Assembly (NCBI GenBank): GCA_936440205.1 | Contig: OW387140.1 | Coordinates: 36,453,659-36,517,658, forward strand | Source of the DNA: Lepidonotus clava | Taxonomy: Eukaryota; Annelida; Polychaeta; Phyllodocida; Polynoidae | Direction of reading: 5' to 3' | DNA length: 64,000 bases | The notes under the pieces: model-generated | What the model saw: the letters and a program-made list of their open reading frames with translations, nothing else | Database searches by the model: none | Told to the model about the DNA's origin: nothing | Shown: positions 24,158 to 36,100 of the stretch, in pieces | Layout: each line of letters begins with the position of its first letter | How positions within the stretch are numbered: position 1 is the first letter of the stretch | Made by a program: the position numbers and the translations under genes

Positions 24158-27100
24158 CTGAAAATATACAAAAGAATATCACCATTAGAATGATGCTCTC
24201 TAAATGACGGTAATTTAACAATAAAGCACAATGCTTTCAAGTAAAGACAGTATTATGTTTATCATTCAACCATTCCATGTTGGAGACCCCTTGACCATTA
24301 ACCTGTTTGACCATTGACCCAACCTCAACAAAGAAAAGACCGCCACATTTTTCATTCAACTTCAAACTTCATATGAAAGTGTAACAGCAAACAACACAGT
24401 AAATATTTTGCTGTCATTCGTGACAAATTTCAAGTCATTACATTTCTGCCAGACTGGGTTTGCTGGCTGCAGTTCGGTCGCTGGGTATAAAGAGAGTGAA
24501 TTACTCTCTGGGCCAGGAGTATGAAATTCAGTCCCAGCATGACCATTGTGGTGGGGCCAACCCCCCCGCAGAGAATATTGACAGGTCAGAGAAAAAGCCC
24601 CAGCAGAGAGTGGGGAAACCATGGTGTCTGTAATTTCATGTCGGAAATAGAACCCATCGCTGAAAACAGTGGGGGTTTCCCTTACAGTTCACAATCCCCG
24701 CTGCGAATCGGATGACTTCTAGTTTCGCAAATATGCGAATCGTTATATTGGTAATCAGGAAACCCCGCTTCAGTAATAACCAAGCATCAACACCTATATA
24801 TCCCTCCGCAGTATCCGTACTTTCAACCAAATAATTAATCCAGACGGACTCAGTGATACTACTGCTAATAAACAGAGTCTATTATTGGCGGTGCGCCAAG
24901 TGCAGTTGATTCCTGTTTTTTGATTGAAGCAGAAATAGGTCATATAAAGGTGAGCAGATGAGCTCATGTTAGGTGGCGCGGGTCGGGAGGGGCAGGCATA
25001 CTTTCCCCGGGAGCTGCTCGGAGCTGCTCGGCAACCACTCTGAGCGGTTTGAAACCGATCCGCCGTTGCCGAGAAGAGCTCTCATTGTAGGCCACTTCTC
25101 GGCATTCAACATCTCCTTGAGAGATTAGCGAGTGATGGAATACTGCCGAGCGTATGGGAGCAAGTGGAGGGAGGGAAGGGGTGAGGGGGTGAGGAATATC
25201 CATGGAGGGAGTCATAGAAAATAGAGTGATGGCAAGAAGGGAAGCGTGGAGGAAGGAACAAATGCGGGATAAAAATGAGATTCGATGGATTGGTGATTAA
25301 GCATATGTTTGAATAAAGAAAATAAAGCTGGCGGAAAGAAGGACACAAGAAAGAGAGGTAGGGAAGTCATTAAAAAAAGAAATGAGAGCAGAAATAGAAA
25401 CATGTGGATATAGAACTTGGAGGCGGAGGATTCGGATAAAAAGGGAACAGCGAGTATGAGGGGCTAGCCTTATGCAATTATGCATTTATACAATTTATCA
25501 ACTGGTTGTTATCTAGCGCCTGTCCATAAACATGTATATTATAAATGTTTATGGACAAGCACTCCATAACAACAAGTTGGGAGATTCATGTATGTATAAC
25601 CAAAGGTAATTGGTCAAATGTGAATGGAGGAATATTCATATATGAGCAAAATCACCCCAAATAGTCTATATTAATGAAAAATATCTAATTTTTCAATATA
25701 GATGCTACGAACATCGCTTCAACAATAATATGACCGACTTTCTAGAATATCAGCGGGAGACGAGGAGGCTAACGGCATAAACGGCGGCTAACACTTCCGG
25801 TGGATCAGAGGCCGCCATTGACGCAATATCCGGCGCGGGAAACCCTAGCGGCGGCCTCTGGAGAACGCCTGTATCCGGTGAGCTTCCGGTTCCTGTGGGG
25901 CTTCCCCCGACCCACCACGACGCTCCATCCCCCATCCTCAGCCGTCTCCAGTCCAGACAAATAAATGAGCACGATATGAGCTCGACATCATGTTCAGTAT
26001 GTCTTGCTGGCGGGGTTAGTAAGGGGGATTGCATGGGGGTGGATGGATAGTGGGATGGGAGTCGGACTTGGGTGGGAGGGGGTTAAGCCTGTATCCCACT
26101 AGGCGAATTTTGACTGATCACAACTAGGATATTTCTCATTCTTTATCATAAGTATTATAGAAACCAATGCATGTTACATACCATTGGAACGAGAATTCAA
26201 AATCCTTTCGAATGGTATCAAACATGACTATAATCGGACCTTATTCCTTCTTGCGATTTTTCAAAATCGGGAGTAAAATCGGCTAATGGAACTTAGCCTT
26301 GAGTTGGCTGTGACTGCTGGTACTTGGCAGGTATAATTGGCCGGCCATATTCATTTCTGCCATGGCTGGTCGCCGCCTGTTCGGGGTCTGTTTGATCGCA
26401 TCTCGACCATATTGGGTCAGAGCGGCTAGACAAACATCGGCCCTACAGTCTATTAGGGTGGCCAAGTCAATTTGCCACCACACACAACCCCCCACCCACC
26501 CTACCAACCTATCCCCCCCGACCCCCCGAGGGGGGGGGGGGGGCTACTCAGTCTTTGGGTGTAAGTAACCACTGTGGAACTTACCACCCCACATTTTGGG
26601 GTTTATAGAAAGCTGACCACTCCCCCAATAAGCTAATTGTAATCCACCACCCATTGTTTTTAGCTCCCTCACAACTTAAATAGTTATACTCCAGAGAAGA
26701 CCTGGACAAACTCTCAAATTAGCAGCTTTGTTACTCAGTTATTGCTGAATGCATTAACTGATACATCAACAGATAAAAATTAAACAGGATGCATGGCTGC
26801 CCCTTATTTTAAGCTTACAAGGGTGGAGGGCACCACTCCCAAATTTTGTCAGTGCACCGCCACCACTTCATAGGGTTGTGCCCACAGTCGATAACAAACC
26901 TATACCTGAGTACCCCCCTCACTCCCAGCATCCCACTACATTCATAGCCTATAGTGGCAGGAATGCGACTTAGGCCTATTGTAGGCCTATACTGTAGGCT
27001 TTCATTGGGCCTACTGCTAAAGCCTACCCAATAGACCGATCTGCAAAGCGGTGGTCTACGGCCCGTCGACTAGGGCAGGCAGGCAGGCAGGTTGGAGCGA

Positions 27101-30100
27101 CCGAAATGAACGAGATCAATTAGGCTTTTAGGCTGACATTGACTCCCTGCCGTTGTGGGGGGCGGGGGGGGGGGAGTTGAAGGATGGAGGGGGGCGCTTA
27201 TGGGGGAGAAAAGGGGGCGGGGGCTGAACTATGCATCCACCCATAGGGGGTCGAAACAGAGGGGCTGGATTGAGTCGGACAGGAGGGGAGGGGGGGCATG
27301 GGGGCACCGAGTCAAACATTGAATGCTCACGTCTCCCCTAGTCGCCCTAAGCTTAATGCCAAAATAAACACGCTCACATTATTGCACTTTCAATATGGTC
27401 CGAGTCACGGCCAGTACCCAATACAACCTCCGCCACCACATCTACACACACACGGCCGCCGGCCTTTTCAGGGTTTACACTTAGATCCTGGGCCTTGTGT
27501 TCATAATTGTACCTGGGACGGATCATTGAACTTAACTGTAACTATCTCAATCTAAGTATGCTCATAACGTTTACTGCTGCTATCTCAATCTGTGTGTGCT
27601 GATCACCTTCACTGTGATTGTTTCTGATTATTATGTGCGAATGCACTTCACTGCTTAAATATCAATCTGTATGTACTAACAAATTTCATTGTGACCATCT
27701 CACTATAAGCATTCTAATCAATTTCAACGTGACTATCTCATTCTTTGATCAGTTCATTTACTGTATCAATCGGTGTATTCATACTCATATTCAGGTATCT
27801 CAATCTTTCATACTCATCAAAAGCACTGTTACAGACTCTATCAATTGGCAAAGGGTTAAATTTGCTCCATTTCAGTCAGGAACTGACAGTTTTTCTATAT
27901 GTACAGCTATGGGTTTCTGGCAGATATCTGGCAGACATGATAAGCAGGGAGATCTTGTTTTATTTTTAAAATTTGCATCAAAATCAGGACATAATATATT
28001 TTCCAATGCCAAGCGATCATCATTATTCTATTTCAAATATGTTCCGAACAGTCTTATTCTAACCAAATAGCCATAATGTAATTCAATGAACATTATATTA
28101 GGAGGGAATAGATCAATATATCACCCTTCGCCCGCCCAGTTAGCATGGTAACATGAGACGCTAATAGTTATCGATTGTCACATTATATTGGCACTACTCT
28201 GATATTCTACGGGCTCACGAGTGTTACACGTTAAATTCGAATTCTACGTTGAAATACATAATTATTGTGCTTTTCAACAGTTCTATTTATAATATCATAG
28301 TGTTGGCTTGCCCAAAACCAAGACGCTTATGCTTTTCACAGTGGCCTTAATTATAATGTGAGAAATGCAAAAACCTAACATTAAAGGGAATAAATGCAAA
28401 GTATCTAACCTGTGAGAAACCTCAACATAACCTACACACCCCATCCTAGACGCAGTCTTCCTAAATGTACCACAATTCACAACTTTCTGAAAACGCTCAT
28501 GGCAGGCGCATCGTTCTAGGCATGGCAAGCGCATCATTCTAGCCCGGCCTCAGAAGACAAAGCCTAGAAATCAGCCTAAAGTGAGTCGTTGTCGGTCAGG
28601 GCTGCCTTTACAGTGATTCCCCTCCCCTCTGTCCCCCGCGGTCGGCCACCTAATGCACACCCCGAGTGTAGTGATTCATTGTGCCAATATTTACCATAGC
28701 CCCCGGCCTTTTCAGAGCTTTTGTTTCACTTCCATCGCTACTGATTTTTTTTCCAATCAAGCTATCATTTACCTTGGAGTCATGAGGAGACAAACTGTGA
28801 AAAAGCCCCGATTGCCATTAGGTTGGAATAATTTTGGCCATCGATCGCGTTCTTTATGGGTCTCTAGATCAGGCAATGTTTTCTGTTCGCCAGCAGGAAA
28901 TCTGAACTTAATTTGTGTTGGGTCGGGTGGTGGATTTACTCATTTAATCATAGCATAATATTTTTCGAATTAGCCCCCGTGTTTTCTTTATCTGGAATTG
29001 CCTATTATCCAGGCAATAATCCTGTCTGATTAGATAGATTATATTTGATGGAAATTTGATTTGTTTTTATGAAGAATTGTTACTGTAATTTGAATAACAT
29101 TTATCTAAGAATGAATGTAAAATTAAAGCTTAATGTGATAATTAAAATGATACTCCTTTTTATTGCATAGACATTGAATGTAAATGGATGTAATGCCCCC
29201 CTCTCAAATTTACAATGTGATATTAATCACAATCAAAGACTTCTTTTTTCATAATCTACTTATCTAAAATGTATTTAATATGAGACATCAACTGGTACCC
29301 CTAACTGAGACACCTGTTCAACAACTCCATTCTCTCTAAATGAGAGACTTAAACTTATCTCGTACGAATGCAACTCCTTCTAAAATAAAAGTAGTGCATT
29401 TCCAGGATTTCAGTTCCCCACTTTGTTGTGTAAATAATGTAGAAAACGAGGCTGTAATTGTTAATAGAATGGTCTAGGCTTTACTGGTCTATTATGATAA
29501 TTATGATACCTTTCGTCTGAGAGAAACTATTCATTGTTGTTCTGACTATGTACTGTTCACCACATAGATATTCGCATACGTCCGGAATAATGATATCACA
29601 TAACAACTGTCTTGCTAAAACAATATTCTCAGTTGTATGGACTGTGCAGGGTCCAGACCAAGTGAAAACTAGAACTTTGTGGAATCGCGTGGTCCTATAC
29701 TATTTTTTTCTCATAAGTGGTTTAATTGTGCTGGCCATCTCAAAATCAATATAAATATTTGGCCGAGTTGGGACACCGTTTATGTATGTAGGTCAGTTCA
29801 GGTCATGGTCAGGTCAAAGACAGGTCAAGGACAGGTCAATGACAGGTCAGGGTCAGTTAAACTTAAAGTGAAAACAATTCTCACCTTGTGGTCTCCAGTG
29901 GTTTGGGTTCGTCTCAGGCTTGCCCATATTGGGTAAAGGAGGAGACCCATAGCCTGAAAGAAAATGAAAAACGTGTTATAGTCATGTAAGAATCAGATAA
30001 AGCTTGATGGTGCCGGAATTACAAATACAACAGAATAATATTCACCTTGAAAGAATCCAGCTTAGAGAGTGTATAATTTGATAGTCTAAATGAAGATTTA

Positions 30101-33100
30101 TAATACCTTTAAAATACAAGAGAAGGTAAAATCTGAACCAACCCCATTTATATTTAATTAGGCTACTTCTAGCATTATAATAAAATAATTAGTTTATAAA
30201 TCAAAGGTGTTTCCCTCAAATAGAAACCTGTCGTGGATAACTGCACGTATGCTGCTTGAAACTAGATAATTTATTCCCACTTTACAGCAGAGGGAACAAC
30301 ATTGTGAAGATAATATTGGCTGATTGGACAGTGCATGGCCCAATCCACTCCCCCTGGTCTGACATAGAGCAGGGGGTGAACACCTGTGTCAACAGGTACG
30401 GCCACACCTGTCTGTCCTGATGACCCCCCACGACGCGGCAACGCGCTGACCGCGCGGCAGGTAGGGGGCGGCGGGCGGCGCGGCACAAACCAGGCGCGTG
30501 GACGAGGGGGTCGCTGAGGGGGTAAGGGCTATAAGGGAGAGTGGAGGAGATCGGCAGGGGGTAGGGGGTGTGAGGGGTGGGGTTGGATAGGGTGTAGGGG
30601 TGGAAGGTCGTGTGTATTTCAGTGTCAATACGTGTACATTTCGTGCGCTGAAAAGGACAAGTTATGGTACCCGCCCCCGGCTAAGGGTGTCAAGGTTGTA
30701 TGGCCCCGGGGGTGGGGGGTGGGGGGTGGGGGGTGGGGGGTGGGGGTAGGAGGGGGGTGTAGGAGATTGTGAGTCGGGGTTTAGGTTTGTGAGGAGGAAG
30801 GCGAGAATACGGTAGCTGGTATTACGAGAGGGAAGGTACGGTTAGCTAAAAGATCCGGGGTTTTCTTTTTGGAAATGGATAAAGGCCTTTATGGTCTTAG
30901 AAAAAGTTTAACCTTAGTTTTTGTACTACAGTCTATACTAAATGTAGTACAACCCTGAAGTGAATTACTCAATAAATAATTTTAAAAAATAAATCATCCT
31001 TTTGTGTGATACATTTTGAAGATAAATTGCTTGATCTTTTGTCATCGTTCTTTTGAAAATCACTACAAGGAAATATAAACGCTGTTTAGACACGTTTGAC
31101 ATGTATATATGTAGAGACAATTAATCTCATTGAATGTGCAGCCAGCAACATTAAGAAAACACACACACAAAAAAGGTTTCGATGTAAGTAGTATAATAAA
31201 AATGGGGCTTGGATCAGGCAAACACTACGGCTTGCAGGGTCTCTTTCCAGCATTCGGCAGACGGATCTAGATGACCCATTAATTTACATCAAGTGTGTTT
31301 GGCGTCTTTCTTAGACAGGATAGACCTAAAAGATCCATACTTAGTGGGCCACGGCAGACAGAGCTAAATGACCCATTAACTTACATTAAGCAAGTCTGAC
31401 GTCTTTCCTAGACAGAATAGACTTTAAAGACCCAGCGTGAGGGATCTAGGGTCTAATGGGTTGGTGTGACCTCACCCCTACCGGTCTGTAATACTGCTAC
31501 TGACCCACCCCGGCAACCTCCCGCTGTGGTCAGTTCTACTGACCGGAATACGGGCTGACCAGGGCCGACTGGTCAGTCAGTCAATCCTACTGACCGCTCC
31601 TACTGGCCCTTACTCCGTCTCCTCCACCCCCCTGGGGCCGGCCCGACAGACAGCCCTAATGACTAAATGTATGCTTAAAATTGACCCAAATGAGACGTGG
31701 CGGGAGGCACCGGAAACGCCGCCCCGCCTGGGAAATATGGAAATAATGCGGGGCGGCGGCGCGGCTTTGTACGCGCGGCCAGGCGCGTGAGCGGCAGCGA
31801 CCGCGCGCGGCATTGTACGCGTTCGTTAGGGCGGCGCGGCCGGGCGCGTCGTCGGGCGGGGCGGGCGGCCGACGACGATGACAACAATGGCGGCTTATTG
31901 GACGCTAACCGCATCAGCCGACCTCCGACGGCCGCGTCACGCACACGGCCGCGCCGCGCGGGTCAAGCGCGGCCGGCGCGGCGCGGCAAATTGACGCCCG
32001 CTCCACGCGACTAATTCTTCCGGTTTCGTCGCGCTGTTATTCCGCCAGGGGCCGCTGAATACCGGAAGTGGCGAATGCAGTCCTCATACACAATATCCGG
32101 GCGCCATGGAAACGGCTAGTGGCGGGGAGCTATAAGGGCATAGTGGTGGCTGGGATGAGGTGGTAGTGAAGGTTGTGGGGGTGGGTGGAGAGGAGGGGTT
32201 GGGGGTAGGTTTCTGGTACATTGTAGTGGGTGGGGTTATAGTAGGGGATATTGACGTTAGCTCTCAAGGCGGCTCTCTGTATTGGTGGCTGTAAATTGAG
32301 AAGCACGAACACTCTACTCTCATCCTAACACCTCAGCGGACCCCACCTTTTTCCACATATTCGCTCCTCCTTTTGCATGAAATGTTGTTTCCGACGGGTT
32401 TGAATATAGACAAAAAAACACACTCTATACTCACAAAATGTAATTAGATTGTGATATATTCTAGATGACATAATATAAACACATCACAATCCATCATAAA
32501 AATAAACCACCCCATTAATCTCATTTAACATGAACCAACCACCTGACTCACGACATGCAGTCCCAATACATGCGTGCTTGTTGTCATATCAAATCAACCC
32601 TGTAGTGTGTACATGGCTCATTTATCCTTGGCGTTCCTACCCTCACTGCCCCAGTCTCCCAGCAGGTGTATATACACCACGTCAAGTAAATACCACACAC
32701 TGCAGCAACATGCAGTCCACCTAAACAAACCCAGCCCAATCTCCCCCAGCCTGTAGTTACTGTGTTCCACTCACCCCACCCACAATAGCTACCATTAGAG
32801 GCCAGCTAGACTGCCGCCCGCCCTCGGGGCTACGACGTTCAGCCATTATAGCCAGCGCTAGGCGCAGCTACCTCCAACCCGGGCCTGGACGAGCCTAATT
32901 CAGGCTGTCATTAGGCCTGGTGTTTTCGGAGTGTGTCCCTGTGTTCTGGTTGGGTTTACACTCGGGTTGGCTTTGCTGGGTTGGTTGGCAGGTGGGTGCA
33001 TAGAGTACTGTTTTATAAACCGGCATTGGTAGTCAAGGTGCTTTAAGACACACGAGTACACAAACGCAATACACTTATTTCATTTCAATGTATAGTTAAT

Positions 33101-36100
33101 TAAACTCATGATAAAAGTAGAGTAAACGTATGTTCCTACGTTTGTTTGTTGTTTTTAATTCTATATTTTATCAATTTTAAAAAATAGTTTTTTCTAAAAT
33201 TTCAGATGGTACATTGACTGACACGAATAGGTTCTATATGACAGTGTCCTAGGATGGGCCACTTGACCGAACCCCTTGTTTAACGTGAGGCTAATTCAGA
33301 CAGTGATTATCCTGGGTGTCCCTATCCCCTGTCTCCCCGAGTGCGTGTGTGGTTAAGGCGGGTTGACACTGGGGGCGGCTGGCAGCGGGCACCTGTCCCC
33401 GGCTGGCAGTGCGGACTTTGCTGAACGTGTTTACAGTAGTAGGGATTATGCGCGGGGAGACGCGGCCGAGGGCCGCGGGTCAGACCCATCACTTGTCGGC
33501 GGTCACGGCCGCCGCGTCCCGGCCGCCCGCGCCGGGCCCGCGCCGCCCGGGGAGCGCGCGGATCAGTGTCATCCGCGTCCGTAATCCTCCGCGCGCGACA
33601 CGCGCCGCGCGTACGCTCGCGGTCTAAACAACGCGCGTCGGCGCGTGACGACACGGGCGGGGGACGGTTAGTGGGCCGTGTCCGCCGACCGCCGCTCAGC
33701 GCGTATTTACCCTAGGCCAGTAGCCCCTGCCTATTGTGACACTAACGACGCGGGCGTGGACGTGAACGTAAATGTCTACGCGGACGTAAACTGGTAGGCC
33801 TAAACCCCCTATGCACCCAGCCAGTGAGTCGCGTCGGCCCGGCGGAGTACTTTTAATGGGCCCCTGCCGTCCGCGCCGCGCGCCGCCCACCACCGCCCGC
33901 CGCCTCCCTCCCGGGGCCGTAATTAAACGTCTAATGATCAAATTATGATTGATAGGGCGTGATGACAGCTCTAGGACCGCCTCCCCTTCTTCCCTCCAGC
34001 ACCCCTCACCCTCTCCGCCCCGCGCCGCGTGCACTATACTCCAATCAAAGCCGCTCCGCGTGTAACCGCACGTAACACCTCGCGGCCGCCGCGCCCCGCA
34101 TTGTCTGCGCCGCGCGGAAAACAAAGAGACGCGCGCCTAATTAAATTGTGGACGCCCGATGCGACCTCCGACCTGCGTCACGCTGACCGCTATAGCGACC
34201 AGGCGGGTTCCACCATCCTGTAAACTTGTTCAATCTTTCTTTACATTTTTTTTAATGGAAAAGGTGGTTATTTTTTTTACAATTGACCTAATATACCTAT
34301 ATACTTACTTAACTTCAGCATTGTGAATTCGTTTCTTTTATTTTAGAATAACCCTACACTGTAGTTTTAGAAAAGAACTGTATATTTCCGGTTTCCCTCA
34401 CTGAATGCATGAATTGGTACCCTGAGAAGGGGGATAGGTTATTAATGGTTTGGCCGTCGCCGACTGAACGAATATAATATGAAACAGATTCTACTGCACT
34501 CTAAATCACCACTAGTACTACAAAAAATGTAGAAATTATCAAAGAACTCCTAAACGTTGATGTACTAGTAAATCATTCACAAAGTTTATTTGAACTATCT
34601 GGCTAGATCCGCCCTTCGGTCGCTTCTTTCAAGAATCAAAATCTGCAACAATAATATCAGAAGCCTTAGTTCCCCCGGCGGTTGGAGCACATTTTGCCGA
34701 CAACATGGAAACGCCCCTTCCCGGTCTGTTCCTCCTTTAATACCGACTCCCCAACTCGATTGAAACGAACTAAAATCAATGCTGGTCCACTGACACACTT
34801 CTCATCGGCCTACCACCCCAGATTCTTCTCCTGTTACAGGAAGTACTGAAGGGGCGAACTCTCGCGGCTTCTCGCGAGAACCGGAAGTCACACTCGACAC
34901 CAACCGGTGGATTTTCCTTTTAAATCACCTCTCAGAAAATGCGATGGTCCTGACGTACAACCAGGAAAAGTCCGACTTCAGATCCCTAAACTAGAATCAT
35001 AGGAGTATACGGTGGGTTTGTTGTGACGGCTCTGCCAGTCCATTGCAATCGATTTTAGCCGTGGCGGGGATTTGCGATCAAAACTCAATTGCAGTCATTA
35101 AACGTGCTACACGACGCGAGGGGTGCATGTGTGTCGCGGGGGTGGTGGGGTTGAAGCGACGAGTGACTGATACTGGGGAGTAGGTTGGGGGATTGTTCAA
35201 AACAGGGGGGTAGGTTTCCAGGCCCGTTAGCGCGCGTCAACCGCGGTATCAGTGACGTCTAATGTTACTTCTGACTCATGTGATAATTGGTGGAACGATC
35301 ACAACTCCTCCCCTCTGTCCATTCCCCCATCCCCCTACCCCTCGGGGGCAAAAAAGTAAAAAGCAGCACCCACGGTGGGTTGTCAAGAGGCCAGCGTTCT
35401 ATTGTCAGTGTGCAGTTACCCTGCTACCACCCCCAGATAGGGCGTCGATAAGAGGGACAATAAGGATCAAAATGGCGTACGAGTAAGGTATGCGTGAGTA
35501 GGCAGCTGTGAATTACCCGAAAATATCAGAGACATACTGGACCTATAGTAGTGGTAAAGTAAAATTGAAATGTGATTTTACTAACAAGGAACGAGTATTA
35601 CGTAGCCCCTATTATAGAGGGGTAAAGCTATGGAATGATATTGATGAAAGGGTACAAAAATCGAAAAATATTTGTGTATTCAAACAAGGTATTAAAAATA
35701 GATAATCTTCTGAGTGTATAAAATACTGTACATATAGCTAGACATCTTGAGAAATTGTATATCATTTATTATTCATCCATGTGTACATATGTAATCACCA
35801 ACTATCACTACATCGGAAGAACTTTGTGAATCCTACGAAGAGATGTTTCAATAAAAAAAAAAAAAAAAAAAAAATTCACACCCCTAGATACACGCCCCTA
35901 TTCACACCCCCTACATTGAGTGTGATAAACCCCTACATTGAGTGTGATAAACCCACCCGCCTGTATTTAGCCTCTGATATACACGATAATAGACACCCAT
36001 CTAGCTGCGATTAATCGCTCACGAGTCGTATGCCCAAGGGGTGGTTGTAGGAGCACCCCCCACCCCTCTGGCTCACCCAGCCCCCCTTCCCTCTCTTCTA

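Larger units (their letters stand above)
24158..29884 (-). other. Intron 3 of the ETS gene
   Basis: 5.7 kb. Contains a polypurine stretch (25145-25400), a long inverted repeat (25498-25582), a CpG-rich island (25770-25935), a MITE (26083-26300), a G run (26529-26542), a degenerate tandem repeat (27530-27850) and the AGGTCA array. No coding exon was seen in it. Confidence 0.8.

Noticed and set aside
25145-25400. Overlapping leucine/phenylalanine/serine-rich minus-strand frames
   Set aside because: They read the complement of a purine-rich GGGAAG/GAAAGA tract.
33322-34124. Several arginine-rich frames on both strands
   Set aside because: Artefacts of extreme CpG content in the intronic island.
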